Assembly (NCBI GenBank): GCA_018266255.1
Contig: JAFEAT010000020.1
Span: 248,001 to 312,000 of the forward strand
Origin: Cyanobacteria bacterium SZAS-4
GTDB lineage: Bacteria > Cyanobacteriota > Vampirovibrionia > Obscuribacterales > Obscuribacteraceae
Length of the DNA: 64,000 bases
Direction: 5' to 3'
In this document: positions 1-8,405 of the stretch, piece by piece
Layout of the letters: each line of letters opens with the position of its first letter
How positions within the stretch are numbered: position 1 is the stretch's first letter
Notes under the pieces: model-generated
The model's database searches: none
What the model saw: only the letters and a program-made list of their open reading frames with translations
What the model was told of the DNA's origin: nothing
Made by a program: the position numbers and the translations under genes

Positions 1-733
1 GACTAAGTATGTCTCGGCTGTGTGCTATCAAGTCATTCAAGGACTGTGAATACTCAGCACCGTTGATAGTCCAGCGCATCTTCGACAGTTCTTCAAATGG
101 AATTGACGTCGATTCGAGGTTGAGAATTTTATTTCTGTAGAACAATCCAACCCGCCCATCCTCGGCCAGGCGATGGGAGAACAACTGATGGATAGGGGCT
201 TTTGCGTGTTCTTCTGCGGTGGCAGTGCTCAAATTTTTCGAATAAATTTCGTATACCAGTTTATCCAGAGCAATTTGTCCACCAAGCAAGACGTCTTTAG
301 TAGCACGTGATGTGGAACCTTCTACGGAACCTGATGTGGAAGCGGATCCCTCGGCGAATCCCTTATCCTCCTCAATTTTCAAAAGATCGAAGAGTGTCGG
401 ATACGTGATGATCTGATAAAGAACAATTTGTTTGCCGACCTTCTGAGTGATCTGCTTCGATGTAATGACAGGATAGCCTGCTTTAGCGAGTTCCTCAGCG
501 TTGTAGTATTCGGAAACTTTTTCGTTCTCTTCTGTGTGCGTTTTAAAGAAATATCGTTCCCCGCTTGCGTATGTGACAAAGCCATTCAACGAGTTGAGCG
601 ATTCCGGTTTCGGTTGCAATTCAACTTTCAGGATCGATTGATCTTCGTGCTCTTTGAGAAAGCGCAATAAATCGCTCTCAGCGCCTGTTTTATCGCTGAA
701 TTGTTTCTTTTGAATGTCGGTCAGGAGAAGCAC
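1..733 (-). CDS. Unrecognised protein, C-terminal part beyond the left edge
   Basis: An open frame runs without a stop from a GTG at 733 off the left edge (244 codons visible). An in-frame TAG lies just upstream, so GTG 733 is the only reasonable NTG start, with an AGGA about 10 bases before it. It follows hisD by 19 bases on the same strand and is probably co-transcribed with it. The first 120 residues contain a segment reading YFFKTHTEENEKVSEYYN followed by VLYQIITYPTLFDLL. This vaguely recalls the N-lobe of phosphotransferase or kinase-fold proteins, but no catalytic motif is visible in the part present. A Ser/Gly-rich insert sits near residues 125-145. I cannot assign a function. Confidence 0.7.
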   Translation of the reverse strand, partial: MLLLTDIQKKQFSDKTGAESDLLRFLKEHEDQSILKVELQPKPESLNSLNGFVTYASGERYFFKTHTEENEKVSEYYNAEELAKAGYPVITSKQITQKVGKQIVLYQIITYPTLFDLLKIEEDKGFAEGSASTSGSVEGSTSRATKDVLLGGQIALDKLVYEIYSKNLSTATAEEHAKAPIHQLFSHRLAEDGRVGLFYRNKILNLESTSIPFEELSKMRWTINGAEYSQSLNDLIAHSRDILS

Positions 734-752
734 CGATGTATCGTCCTACTAC

Positions 753-2063
753 TTATTCGAAACGCACTTCTACACTGCGGCGGTGAGCGTCTAGTCCTTC
801 GACTGTAGCTATAGTTTGTACAATCGGTTTAAGGCGATTCAATCCCTTTTGCGTCAGGCTCGAATACTGCACTCGTTTCATGAAGGTCCAGACGCCGACA
901 GCTGATGTCTGTCGAGCCCAGCCTGCTGACGGCAAGATGTGGTTGATACCAGTCGCGTAGTCACCCGTGGCGACAGGATTGTAATAACCCAGGAAGACAG
1001 AACCAGCATTTGTGATCTGACCTAGTGTGTCTTCCGGATTTTCTACCAGCACTTCCAGATGTTCAGGAGAGTACTGATTCGTGAAGTCAATCGCCTCCTG
1101 CATCGTCTGGGTGACGATGAGAGCACTGTATGTCGAGAGTGCTTCCTTGATGTATTTTTGGCGCGATAACGTTTCGTACTGTTTTTCGATCTCCGCTTTG
1201 GTCAGGGTGGCCAGCTCCATCGAGTCTGTCACGAGCACGCCTGCAGAATCAGGACCGTGTTCAGCTCGAGCAAGGACATCTGCGGCACAATAACGGGCTT
1301 TGGTGGCCATATCGACGTCACCGCCGACGGTGCCGTCTGCTAAAATTATCGCTTCACTTGGACCAGCGGGCATATCGATCGCAACTTTCTGTTGGCACAA
1401 TATTTTCGCTGCTGTCACGTAAGGGCTGCCGGGACCCGCAATCAGGCTGATTGGCTTAATCGTCTCTGTTCCGTATGCCATCGCCGCGATTGCTTGAGCT
1501 CCGCCTACTCTGTATATCTCGGTGATGCCGCACTCGTTGGCAGCGATCAAAACTTCGTAGTTTTTTCCTCTAGGTGAGATGCAAGATACGATGCGCTTGC
1601 AGCCTGCAGTCTTCGCTGCCACGGCGAGAATCTGTTGAACTGTCGGAAATGGATTCTTCCCACCCGGAACGTAGAGACCTACTTCATCAATGGCTGTCCA
1701 CTTTTCGCCAACCACAATGCCCTTCTCGATCTCGGTTTGCCAATCAAGAATTTGTTTGCGCTGGATTTCGTGAAACTTGCGCGCGAGCTCGATCTGCTCT
1801 TTGATCTTGTCGATTGTTTCCTGCGGAGTATTTTTGTACGCTTCGTCAATTTGCGCTTTGGTTACGACAAGTTGGGAAATGTCGAATTCTGGTTCGTCCC
1901 ATTCTTTGGTGAACCTGACAAGAGCTTTGTCACCTTCTGTTCTTACCGCTTGGATAATTTTTTCGACGCTCGCCTTGACCTCATTGATATCGACATTGGC
2001 GCGAATCATCAGTTTGTCCAAGTCGACCTTAGACATCGTTTTCAACTCGTGGATCTGAATCAT
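753..2063 (-). CDS. hisD: Histidinol dehydrogenase (or close paralogue)
   Basis: This 436-residue protein has the length and motifs of HisD, which oxidises L-histidinol to L-histidine in two NAD-dependent steps. Visible are GPGSPYVTAAK (211-220), AIDMPAGPSEAIILAD (229-243), the catalytic pair in YSPEHLEV (Glu334, His335), GDYATGINHILP (367-378) and the C-terminal AHRRSVEVRF. Known zinc ligands of E. coli HisD are Gln259, His262, Asp360 and His419. Here the His (269), Asp (368) and terminal His are present, but the Gln position appears as Arg266 (LARAEHG). The ATG at 2063 has GGGAG seven bases upstream. No other his genes are in view. Enzyme family is sure; histidinol as substrate is slightly less so because of Arg266. 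Confidence 0.92.
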   Translation of the reverse strand: MIQIHELKTMSKVDLDKLMIRANVDINEVKASVEKIIQAVRTEGDKALVRFTKEWDEPEFDISQLVVTKAQIDEAYKNTPQETIDKIKEQIELARKFHEIQRKQILDWQTEIEKGIVVGEKWTAIDEVGLYVPGGKNPFPTVQQILAVAAKTAGCKRIVSCISPRGKNYEVLIAANECGITEIYRVGGAQAIAAMAYGTETIKPISLIAGPGSPYVTAAKILCQQKVAIDMPAGPSEAIILADGTVGGDVDMATKARYCAADVLARAEHGPDSAGVLVTDSMELATLTKAEIEKQYETLSRQKYIKEALSTYSALIVTQTMQEAIDFTNQYSPEHLEVLVENPEDTLGQITNAGSVFLGYYNPVATGDYATGINHILPSAGWARQTSAVGVWTFMKRVQYSSLTQKGLNRLKPIVQTIATVEGLDAHRRSVEVRFE

Positions 2064-2270
2064 CGCTTGCTCCCGGAAAAGTCAATAAAAGTTTGCCGAA
2101 CTGGGCTTCCCTAGTTCAGGGCAAGAGTACCATGCGAACATCATGGCATCTAGTCAAGTATACGAATCGTTAAGGCGCAAAAGTCAATCTGGTGCGCATA
2201 AATACCCATCTTGGGAGTTGTAAATCTGATATCAAATGCGATACTAATTGTTGTCCTCATGGAGAATTTT

Positions 2271-2822
2271 GTGAACCTTCAAACAGACAGGCTGCTATTG
2301 CGGCGATGGAAAGACTCAGATTCGCCTCCGTTCTCAGCGATGAATGCCGATCCTGTCGTCATGCGTCATTTCCCAAAAATGTTAACTTCTGACGAATCAC
2401 AAGCGCTGATTGAAAAAATTGAGAAGTTTTTTGAAAAGGAGTCGTTCGGACTTTGGGCTGTTGAGTTAGCCTCAAATCAAAATTTTATCGGCTTTGTGGG
2501 TCTCTGGAGGCCAACTTTCGATGCGCACTTTACTCCCTGCGTCGAAATTGGATGGCGTCTAGCCAAGGAGTTTTGGGGGCAAGGTTACGCTCCAGAAGCA
2601 GCGAAAAAAGTGCTCGAAGATGGATTTGAGAGAATTGGATTAGACGAGATCGTCGCGATGACAGCTCTCCCGAACAAGAATTCCATGCGGGTTATGGAAA
2701 AAATTGGAATGACATATGATCCGCTGGACAACTTTATGCATCCATCGCTTGTAGATGGTCATCATCTGAAAGAACACGTGCTTTACCGAATCCAAAAGTC
2801 AGATTGGATTGAGTGCAAGTAG
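2271..2822 (+). CDS. GNAT-family N-acetyltransferase
   Basis: The product (183 residues from GTG 2271) begins VNLQTDRLLLRRWKDSD, the usual opening of RimJ/RimL-type GNAT acetyltransferases, which move an acetyl group from acetyl-CoA to an amine such as a protein N-terminus. Further marks are IGWRLAKEFWGQGYAPEAAKKVL, the acetyl-CoA pyrophosphate loop, and LPNKNSMRVMEKIGM near the C-terminus. I chose GTG 2271 because GGAG lies six bases before it; an ATG at 2259 and a TTG at 2211 are also in frame but lack a ribosome site. It is divergent from hisD. Substrate unknown. Confidence 0.88.
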   Translation: MNLQTDRLLLRRWKDSDSPPFSAMNADPVVMRHFPKMLTSDESQALIEKIEKFFEKESFGLWAVELASNQNFIGFVGLWRPTFDAHFTPCVEIGWRLAKEFWGQGYAPEAAKKVLEDGFERIGLDEIVAMTALPNKNSMRVMEKIGMTYDPLDNFMHPSLVDGHHLKEHVLYRIQKSDWIECK

Positions 2823-2857
2823 AAACCCGCAGCTGGCTCACTCTATGTGGTGCAATC

Positions 2858-3706
2858 TTAAGATCGTTTTTGCGACAAGACGATGCTGTTCGCCACGGTT
2901 TGAACCGTGATTCTCAACATCGCTCCCAGTCCAGACATCGCTTGAAAGTCAGGTGGATAGACGGAGAGGACCCTGTCAGCTCGCATAAATTCTTCAAGCG
3001 CTTTCTTGGCAGACTTTTGCTGTGATGGGTCGAAGACGCCGTAGCCGTAGCCTCCATGCTTTTTCAGTAGTGAAAAGCATGGGATATCGGTCAATCCGTC
3101 ACCAACATAAATCATGTTTTTGAAAGGAATTCTACGTCTGTCTTCGGCAACAGAAGTATTGACTGCGCAGTGGTGATTTAGAACATCTGCTGGTCGAATA
3201 CCTTTGTTGATTTCAAACAAATAGCGGGTCTTTTCTGTGAATGTAATGCAACGCTTGACCCACTTGATGCACTTTCCATCAACGTCTTCATCAAGTGTGC
3301 ATCCATAGATGGCTGAAAATTCTTTGGCGATCTTCGTGCCTTGAACTAGATCCTGTAAGCCCCCGCTTATGATGTAGAACTCGAGACGCAAATCACTGGA
3401 CACCGCATTGACGATCTGGCGCAGGTCTTCAAACATTGTCGTTACACCTGGATAGTAACAATCCAGGTCAGCTCCGAATTTACTCAAATCTTTGTTCGTC
3501 AGGTTGCCCAACGGCTTATCTGGACCTACGTTTTCGAGAATGAGACGCAGATATGCATGAGCTTGGTCGTAGCCAACGTCGATTAACGCTTTGGCTTGCT
3601 CTGTCCAGAACTTCTCTACGTCGATTCCATGCTTCGCCAATAGCGCCGATGTGGAATCTGGCATTAGTGTTTCATCAAAGTCGAAGATTACGGCTACTGT
3701 ATCCAA
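2858..3706 (-). CDS. HAD-superfamily phosphatase
   Basis: The four haloacid dehalogenase motifs are readable: DFDETL (nucleophile Asp9 and acid/base Asp11), Ser in YIISGGLQDL, a later Lys, and YVGDGLTDIPCF with the metal-binding Asp pair. The pattern (SGG after motif I cap, GDGxTD) is close to phosphoserine-phosphatase-like and nucleotidase-like members; the substrate is not evident. I start at TTG 3706, which has AGAGAG about eight bases upstream. The longer frame to 3742 would begin inside one of the repeated palindromes and read PISAKI, an artefact seen wherever the palindrome occurs. The gene converges on the acetyltransferase gene with a 35-base gap. Confidence 0.87.
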   Translation of the reverse strand: MDTVAVIFDFDETLMPDSTSALLAKHGIDVEKFWTEQAKALIDVGYDQAHAYLRLILENVGPDKPLGNLTNKDLSKFGADLDCYYPGVTTMFEDLRQIVNAVSSDLRLEFYIISGGLQDLVQGTKIAKEFSAIYGCTLDEDVDGKCIKWVKRCITFTEKTRYLFEINKGIRPADVLNHHCAVNTSVAEDRRRIPFKNMIYVGDGLTDIPCFSLLKKHGGYGYGVFDPSQQKSAKKALEEFMRADRVLSVYPPDFQAMSGLGAMLRITVQTVANSIVLSQKRS

Positions 3707-3723
3707 TGGTTTTCTCTCTTGAA

Positions 3724-3854
3724 TTTTTGCCGATATCGGCAAAAAACTATCGTGGCTAAATTTTTACCGATATCGGCAAAAATCAACGAACCTGAATTTT
3801 TACCGATATCGGCAAAAATCAACGAGCCTGAATTTTTGCCGATATCGGCAAAAA
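3724..3854. repeat. Four-copy array of the T5-GCCGATATCGGC-A5 palindrome
   Basis: Copies begin at 3724, 3761, 3797 and 3833, a period of 36-37 bases. Copies 1 and 4 are perfect 22-base palindromes; copies 2 and 3 have A for G at the sixth base. The short spacers are related (TCAACGAACCTGAA and TCAACGAGCCTGAA), so the array probably grew by duplication of a 36-base unit. It lies in the gap between two minus-strand genes, upstream of the HAD gene. Because each palindrome is flanked by A/T runs on both sides it does not look like an intrinsic terminator. Confidence 0.95.
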
Positions 3855-3953
3855 ACTAAGACCAGGAGAGGAATATAGCACTTTTTGCTATTCCCGACCG
3901 AAGGCAGCCAGGCACCCACCTGGCCGGCTGGCATCTGCCTGAATGCCTCGCAT

Positions 3954-4901
3954 TTAAGTCTGCCGATTCGGATCCAGGGAATGTGAGTGGGGCTTATGAC
4001 GTTGTGAGTACTTAGCAACTGTCTTGAGCGCGTGATCGTGGTCGTCTTCGGGACCACAATTAAACGTGTCGCTCAAATTCGGACCCGTTGCATGTATATC
4101 CATCGGCATGAGGGCATCATGATTGCTTACGCCTGTAGTCCAATGCAATTTGTCTGCCAGGTTATCTGCAACCGGTGACAGTTTGAAAGTGAGATCCCAA
4201 ATCTGTTCCATTGTGTTGGCGCTCAGCATAAATGCTTCGCCAAATAAATCGTTATTTTTGGCTGCAATGCGCCTGGCATTGGCAAAACTCGAGTCTTCAA
4301 GCCACCCGTCCTTGAAAGAGTAAATGGCAAAAATTTCGCCTTGAGCAAGATAGAAGGCAAATCGTGAATGGTTTTCTTCGTCCTTTAAAACGATGCATCC
4401 GGGTCGCTGCTTGTCCTTTATTTCTGAGCACACCTTTCGAACAAATTCGATCAAAGGTTGATGATTTTGCTGTTTCTTCTGGAAGCCCTGAAAGATCGAT
4501 GCCGACGCTAAAGCCATCTCTTCTGTGAGCGCATATGCGGTGAACTCGGTCAGAGGATTAGACAGGTCCATTTGCAGACTGTGCAAAGCTTCCTCGCCGT
4601 AGGTGTGGTACGCAAGTCCTTGCTTTCCGTAAACACATGAAAGTACTCGTCCCCGCAGCAAAATTATGGCGGCTCGCGATTTTTGCTTGGGATTCGAAAT
4701 CTTGATCGCGCAGGTGCTTTTGTTCGATTCGAATCCAAAAAACAGAGCGCTTTGGTTCAAATGACGCGCGTATGTACTACGGCTTTCGCTGTCGCTCATC
4801 GGCAGCACCGCCGCGTCAGCACGTCTCGTGTACTGATGAGGGGACGGACGCCAAATCTGTCTCAGTCTCTTAATTTCATTTCGCGTTTGAAAGCCGAACA
4901 T
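3954..4901 (-). CDS. Unrecognised 315-residue protein
   Basis: The ATG at 4901 is preceded by AAGGAG with about seven bases spacing, so expression is likely. There is no signal peptide or membrane segment. The sequence seems to hold two similar alpha/beta units: one near residues 45-135 (ALFFGFESNKSTCAI, RAAIILLRGRVLSCVYG) and one near 150-245 (GCIVLKDEENHSRFAFYLAQGEIFAIYSF). Both have the order strand, short loop, strand and a GxI/V hinge, which recalls DUF4388/PATAN-like modules in signalling proteins. This is a weak resemblance only. The tail is His/Asp-rich (GPEDDHDHALK, HKPHSHS). Possible stem-loops follow the stop at 3870-3925. Confidence 0.75.
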   Translation of the reverse strand: MFGFQTRNEIKRLRQIWRPSPHQYTRRADAAVLPMSDSESRSTYARHLNQSALFFGFESNKSTCAIKISNPKQKSRAAIILLRGRVLSCVYGKQGLAYHTYGEEALHSLQMDLSNPLTEFTAYALTEEMALASASIFQGFQKKQQNHQPLIEFVRKVCSEIKDKQRPGCIVLKDEENHSRFAFYLAQGEIFAIYSFKDGWLEDSSFANARRIAAKNNDLFGEAFMLSANTMEQIWDLTFKLSPVADNLADKLHWTTGVSNHDALMPMDIHATGPNLSDTFNCGPEDDHDHALKTVAKYSQRHKPHSHSLDPNRQT

Positions 4902-4921
4902 TTAGCTCTCCTTCAAGGACT

Positions 4922-5257
4922 ATGATTTGGGTAAGGGATGAGGCGGGTCTCGATCACCTTATTAAGACATTCAATTGTGTCATTCTTGTGAAAACAAAGA
5001 TGTGAAAACCTCGCGCAGCTTTGGTTTTTACTCATCCGTTCACGAACTCTCCGTCAAAAGCCGCTCGCTTGCTGGATCTTAGCTCATCAGACTTCACTGT
5101 GGCTTCATCTTGGCTTTGTTTCTTCACAATCTACATACATCTCTCTATTTAAGTGAAAGATATAAATACGTGGTTCTGACGTGAAGAATGGCTATTGATG
5201 AGCTGTCGCTCGCTTCTCGAGATTATTCTAAGCGTCTGTTGAAAGAAAGAGGTATGC
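4922..5257. other. 336-base gap between divergent genes
   Basis: No gene of convincing length is visible. The stretch must hold the promoters of the leftward 315-residue gene and of ftsH. TATAAATA at 5161-5168 would fit a -10 box for ftsH, but I see no good -35 at the right distance. GAAAGAAAGAGG at 5241-5252 is the ftsH ribosome site. Confidence 0.35.
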
Positions 5258-7288
5258 ATGAAGAACAAACGGAAAGCTGGACTGATAGCCATTTTGATTG
5301 CTTCCTTCGCCCTGATCGTTCTTGCATTTGCCGGCGTGTTCGATCAGAAGATTGTCCCTCGCTTGCCTGAAGAAGCCGCGAACATGCGGTCGATCCCAAG
5401 CTATGAGTTGGATAGAGTCTTCAACGAAACACCCAGCTCAATCGAGCGAATCACATGCTTCAAAGGGCTACGCACTGTCATTGCAGACATCAGTCCTCTT
5501 GGACCCGCTCTTGTAGATTACGCCAACGCGAATGCATTACTGTCAAAAGCAGCAGCGGCGCATGTTCCTGTTCAGATTAGCGAAACTGTTCACCGTTCAC
5601 TTGTCGATCGAATGATTTATTCGCTGCACTGGACTTTCTGGATGTTATTGGGAGTTTGTGCGTTAGGTGCACTCACCCTGCTTTTCGGAGAGAAAGTTTT
5701 CCGTCGTCTTGATGTGAATTTGCCTGGACTTGACTCTTTTAACCCCACTGCATCAGAGACCACGAGTGCACCTGAAGAGCGACGCACTTTCGATGACGTT
5801 GCTGGCTGCGAAGAAGCGATCACTAAACTGAGACGAGTTTCTCGTTGGCTGAAATCACCTGATTGGTACGAACAGTTTGGTGCAAAAATTCCAAAAGGCA
5901 TTCTCGCTGTCGGACCACCCGGAACAGGCAAGACACTTTTGGCCAGAGCGCTGGCTGGTGAAGTCGATGCTAACTTTTTCGCGGCGAACGGATCGACATT
6001 CGTGGAAATGTTTGCGGGAGTCGGAGCGCGCCGAGTTCGTAAACTGTTCGCTGAAGCTGTAGCCGCTCGCAAGAAAACAGGAAAACCATCGATCATTTTC
6101 ATCGACGAAATCGATGCTATTGGTAAGAAGCGCGGGCAGGGAAGCTCTGGTGCCGACTCCGAACGCGACCAAACTTTGAATCAGCTTCTCGTTTGTATGC
6201 AAGGATTCGAATCCAGCAGCGGCATACTTGTTATGGCAGCGACTAATATGGTTGATTCGCTAGACGAAGCGCTAAAACGTCCAGGTCGCTTTGACTATCA
6301 AGTGTCAGTTGATTTGCCGGATACACTCGGACGCGAAAAAATATTCATGATTCACACCCGGAACATGAAGCTCGCTCCAAATGTTAGACTGCGTGACCTG
6401 GCTGTTCGCACACCGCAATTCTCCGGTGCCGATATTGAGCAAGCCTGCAACGAAGCAGCCATCTCAGCTGCTGAGCGAATTGAACTGTTGCACGATAAGT
6501 CACCAGACTCATTGACTGATTCAGATAAAGTGATCAGTTTGGAAGACTTCGATACTGGTATCGACTACGTTCAATTCGGCGATCCGATGTTGTCTCGTGC
6601 TCGTGCTATGTCGCAAGAGGACAAACGCAACACGGCTTATCACGAAGCTGGTCACTGTGCCGTTCAACAAGCATTGCAAGCAATGGGCGCGGATCCTATC
6701 ACCAAAGTGACGATTGAACCACGCACCAAGTCACTTGGATCTATGCAGAGCCACGCAGTAGGCGACCGTTATGGATACACAGAAGAGCAGCTGCGAGCCC
6801 GGATTATGACGGCTATGGGTGGTCGTATTGCTCAGGTCCACTTCCTGCAACGCAAGGACACCGGCGCTGCTAACGATTTCGAGCAAGCAACCAAGCTTGC
6901 CCGAGCAATGGTGACTGAATTTGGAATGTCCCGACTGGAGCCGTTCTCCGTCAAGTTGTCGGATGATGGACAGAGACCGACAAAAATTGGCGAAGAGTTG
7001 GCCAACGAAATCGACGCCGAGTGGAGACGCATTATCGACGAATGCTACAAAGAAGCAAAACGATATGTCATTGATAACGAGCGTCGAATCGAACGAGTTG
7101 CAGAAGCGTTGTTAGCTGAACAGACATTGCTTGGCGAGCGCTTTTTGGAGCTCTGGAACGGGCAGCCTAATGGGACTTCTTCAACCGGAGTGCCATCAAC
7201 TTTGACGCAACCAAATGCGATGGCAAAGAAAAATACGATGTCGGTCGAAGATGCAATCGATGAGTTGGAATCACTGATCTCCAAATAA
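5258..7288 (+). CDS. ftsH: Membrane-bound ATP-dependent zinc protease FtsH
   Basis: FtsH pulls membrane and short-lived soluble proteins through an AAA ring and cuts them. The 676-residue protein shows a transmembrane helix at about 8-28, a periplasmic segment of some 90 residues, a second helix at about 124-144, the AAA module with Walker A GPPGTGKT (219-226), Walker B IIFIDEID (279-286) and the second region of homology ATNMVDSLDEALKRPGRFD. The peptidase domain has the zinc site HEAGH at 462-466 and the third ligand in GAANDFEQAT. Start ATG 5258 follows AAAGAGG by five bases. The periplasmic part is typical in size but diverged in sequence, and the C-terminus lacks a long coiled tail. A strong terminator follows. 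Confidence 0.96.
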   Translation: MKNKRKAGLIAILIASFALIVLAFAGVFDQKIVPRLPEEAANMRSIPSYELDRVFNETPSSIERITCFKGLRTVIADISPLGPALVDYANANALLSKAAAAHVPVQISETVHRSLVDRMIYSLHWTFWMLLGVCALGALTLLFGEKVFRRLDVNLPGLDSFNPTASETTSAPEERRTFDDVAGCEEAITKLRRVSRWLKSPDWYEQFGAKIPKGILAVGPPGTGKTLLARALAGEVDANFFAANGSTFVEMFAGVGARRVRKLFAEAVAARKKTGKPSIIFIDEIDAIGKKRGQGSSGADSERDQTLNQLLVCMQGFESSSGILVMAATNMVDSLDEALKRPGRFDYQVSVDLPDTLGREKIFMIHTRNMKLAPNVRLRDLAVRTPQFSGADIEQACNEAAISAAERIELLHDKSPDSLTDSDKVISLEDFDTGIDYVQFGDPMLSRARAMSQEDKRNTAYHEAGHCAVQQALQAMGADPITKVTIEPRTKSLGSMQSHAVGDRYGYTEEQLRARIMTAMGGRIAQVHFLQRKDTGAANDFEQATKLARAMVTEFGMSRLEPFSVKLSDDGQRPTKIGEELANEIDAEWRRIIDECYKEAKRYVIDNERRIERVAEALLAEQTLLGERFLELWNGQPNGTSSTGVPSTLTQPNAMAKKNTMSVEDAIDELESLISK

Positions 7289-7320
7289 TCGATTCAAAGT
7301 CAACTCGCATAGAAACGAGC

Positions 7321-7362
7321 GAACCAGCACTGCCTGATATTACAGGTGGTGCTGGTTCTTTT
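7321..7362 (+). terminator. Intrinsic terminator of ftsH
   Basis: GAACCAGCAC (7321-7330) pairs perfectly with GTGCTGGTTC (7349-7358); an inner CCTG/CAGG pair extends the stem. Four T follow at 7359-7362. It lies 32 bases past the ftsH stop and faces the 3' end of the converging gene. Confidence 0.85.
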
Positions 7363-7368
7363 GAAATT

Positions 7369-8382
7369 CTAGATGGCAGGATCGTCGTCATAAACGGATT
7401 TCAGAGTCTCGCTCAACTCCATCAAACTAACTTGCGCACCGGCCAGTACCGCCCGGATGTCTGCAAGCATAGTTACAGTATCATCAAGGTCGTCGAACGA
7501 CGTAACCTTGGTTGACGGAGCAGTGGTTGCACCGGCCGTGGCTGGACGTCTGCGAGCCGTGCTCCCGCCTGGAGTCAGCCGACCCGACGTTTTCCATCTT
7601 TCGAGCAGCGTGGCTCGCCTGGTGACTCTGTCGTTTGAGTTCGCCTTGGCGTTCAAGTATGCCCACACGCTCGGAGGATATTGCGGCGACGTCTGTGAAT
7701 TTCCATTGATGAAAGCCAAAAGCATTTCTGGTGTGGTCTTGCTAAATTTCTTCTCGTCCCTCTGTTGTTTGATCGTCGACGCAGACAGAGAGGCCTGCAC
7801 GCCACCATCGAAGATCTCCAACACGTTGGTTGGTATCAATGACGCAGGCGTCAACGCAACTGAGTAGCCACCAATTTTCGTCAGTCCACCGCTGATTAAG
7901 TTGATGAATGTATTTCTTCGCAGAATCCTTGCCCGCTCATCCGCCAGTGTCGCCTTACGATCGCCGAGTGACGACATCCCTGAATTGAGTTTCGCAATTG
8001 TAGAGTCGATTTCCAGGTTAGCCGTTTGGAAGTACTGGTTTAGCTTGTCGTGAAGGTAGATAATGCGCAAATTCCGTTGCAATTCTTCAATCGACTTAGC
8101 GCTAACGGGAGACCTTTTTGCAGTCTCCTGCTCTTTTCTCAACTGATTATAGATTTTCCCGATGCCAGTCAATTCGGCTACTTCAAGTGCGCGTGCGCTC
8201 AGTTGCCCAGCCGGAGCGGAGCTGGTTGCATCGTCATTGCGCTCGAGCATCATCGAGGAGGAATCATCGGCGTTCAAGCTTGGATCCGATGGATCCACGC
8301 CCTTTGCAGCATGCGCATATCCACTGAAAAAAGCGCTGCACAACACTAACGTAAGGACAGAATATCGAACTAAATTCCGCAT
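7369..8382 (-). CDS. Exported protein of unknown function
   Basis: The 337-residue product starts with a classic signal peptide (basic MRNLVR, hydrophobic LTLVLCSAFFSGY, cleavage likely after AHA near 26). The mature part is helical and charged, with a likely coiled segment at about 85-155 (QLRKEQETAK..., DRKATLADERARILRR), a hydrophobic glycine-rich patch (INLISGGLTKIGGYSVALTPASLIP) near 160-185, and a Thr/Ala-rich, low-complexity stretch before the last helix. No family recognised. It converges on ftsH and is followed 23 bases upstream by pgm on the same strand, so the two may share a transcript. Confidence 0.8.
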   Translation of the reverse strand: MRNLVRYSVLTLVLCSAFFSGYAHAAKGVDPSDPSLNADDSSSMMLERNDDATSSAPAGQLSARALEVAELTGIGKIYNQLRKEQETAKRSPVSAKSIEELQRNLRIIYLHDKLNQYFQTANLEIDSTIAKLNSGMSSLGDRKATLADERARILRRNTFINLISGGLTKIGGYSVALTPASLIPTNVLEIFDGGVQASLSASTIKQQRDEKKFSKTTPEMLLAFINGNSQTSPQYPPSVWAYLNAKANSNDRVTRRATLLERWKTSGRLTPGGSTARRRPATAGATTAPSTKVTSFDDLDDTVTMLADIRAVLAGAQVSLMELSETLKSVYDDDPAI

Positions 8383-8405
8383 GCCACCAGTACGAATTGT
8401 GTGGT

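Noticed and set aside
1635..2114. 159-codon plus-strand frame opposite hisD
   Set aside because: It is antisense to a clear enzyme gene, with no motif or start signal.
3724..3854. CRISPR-like array of 22-base repeats with short spacers
   Set aside because: The repeats are full palindromes, spacers are only about 14 bases and partly identical, single copies occur elsewhere and no cas gene is present.
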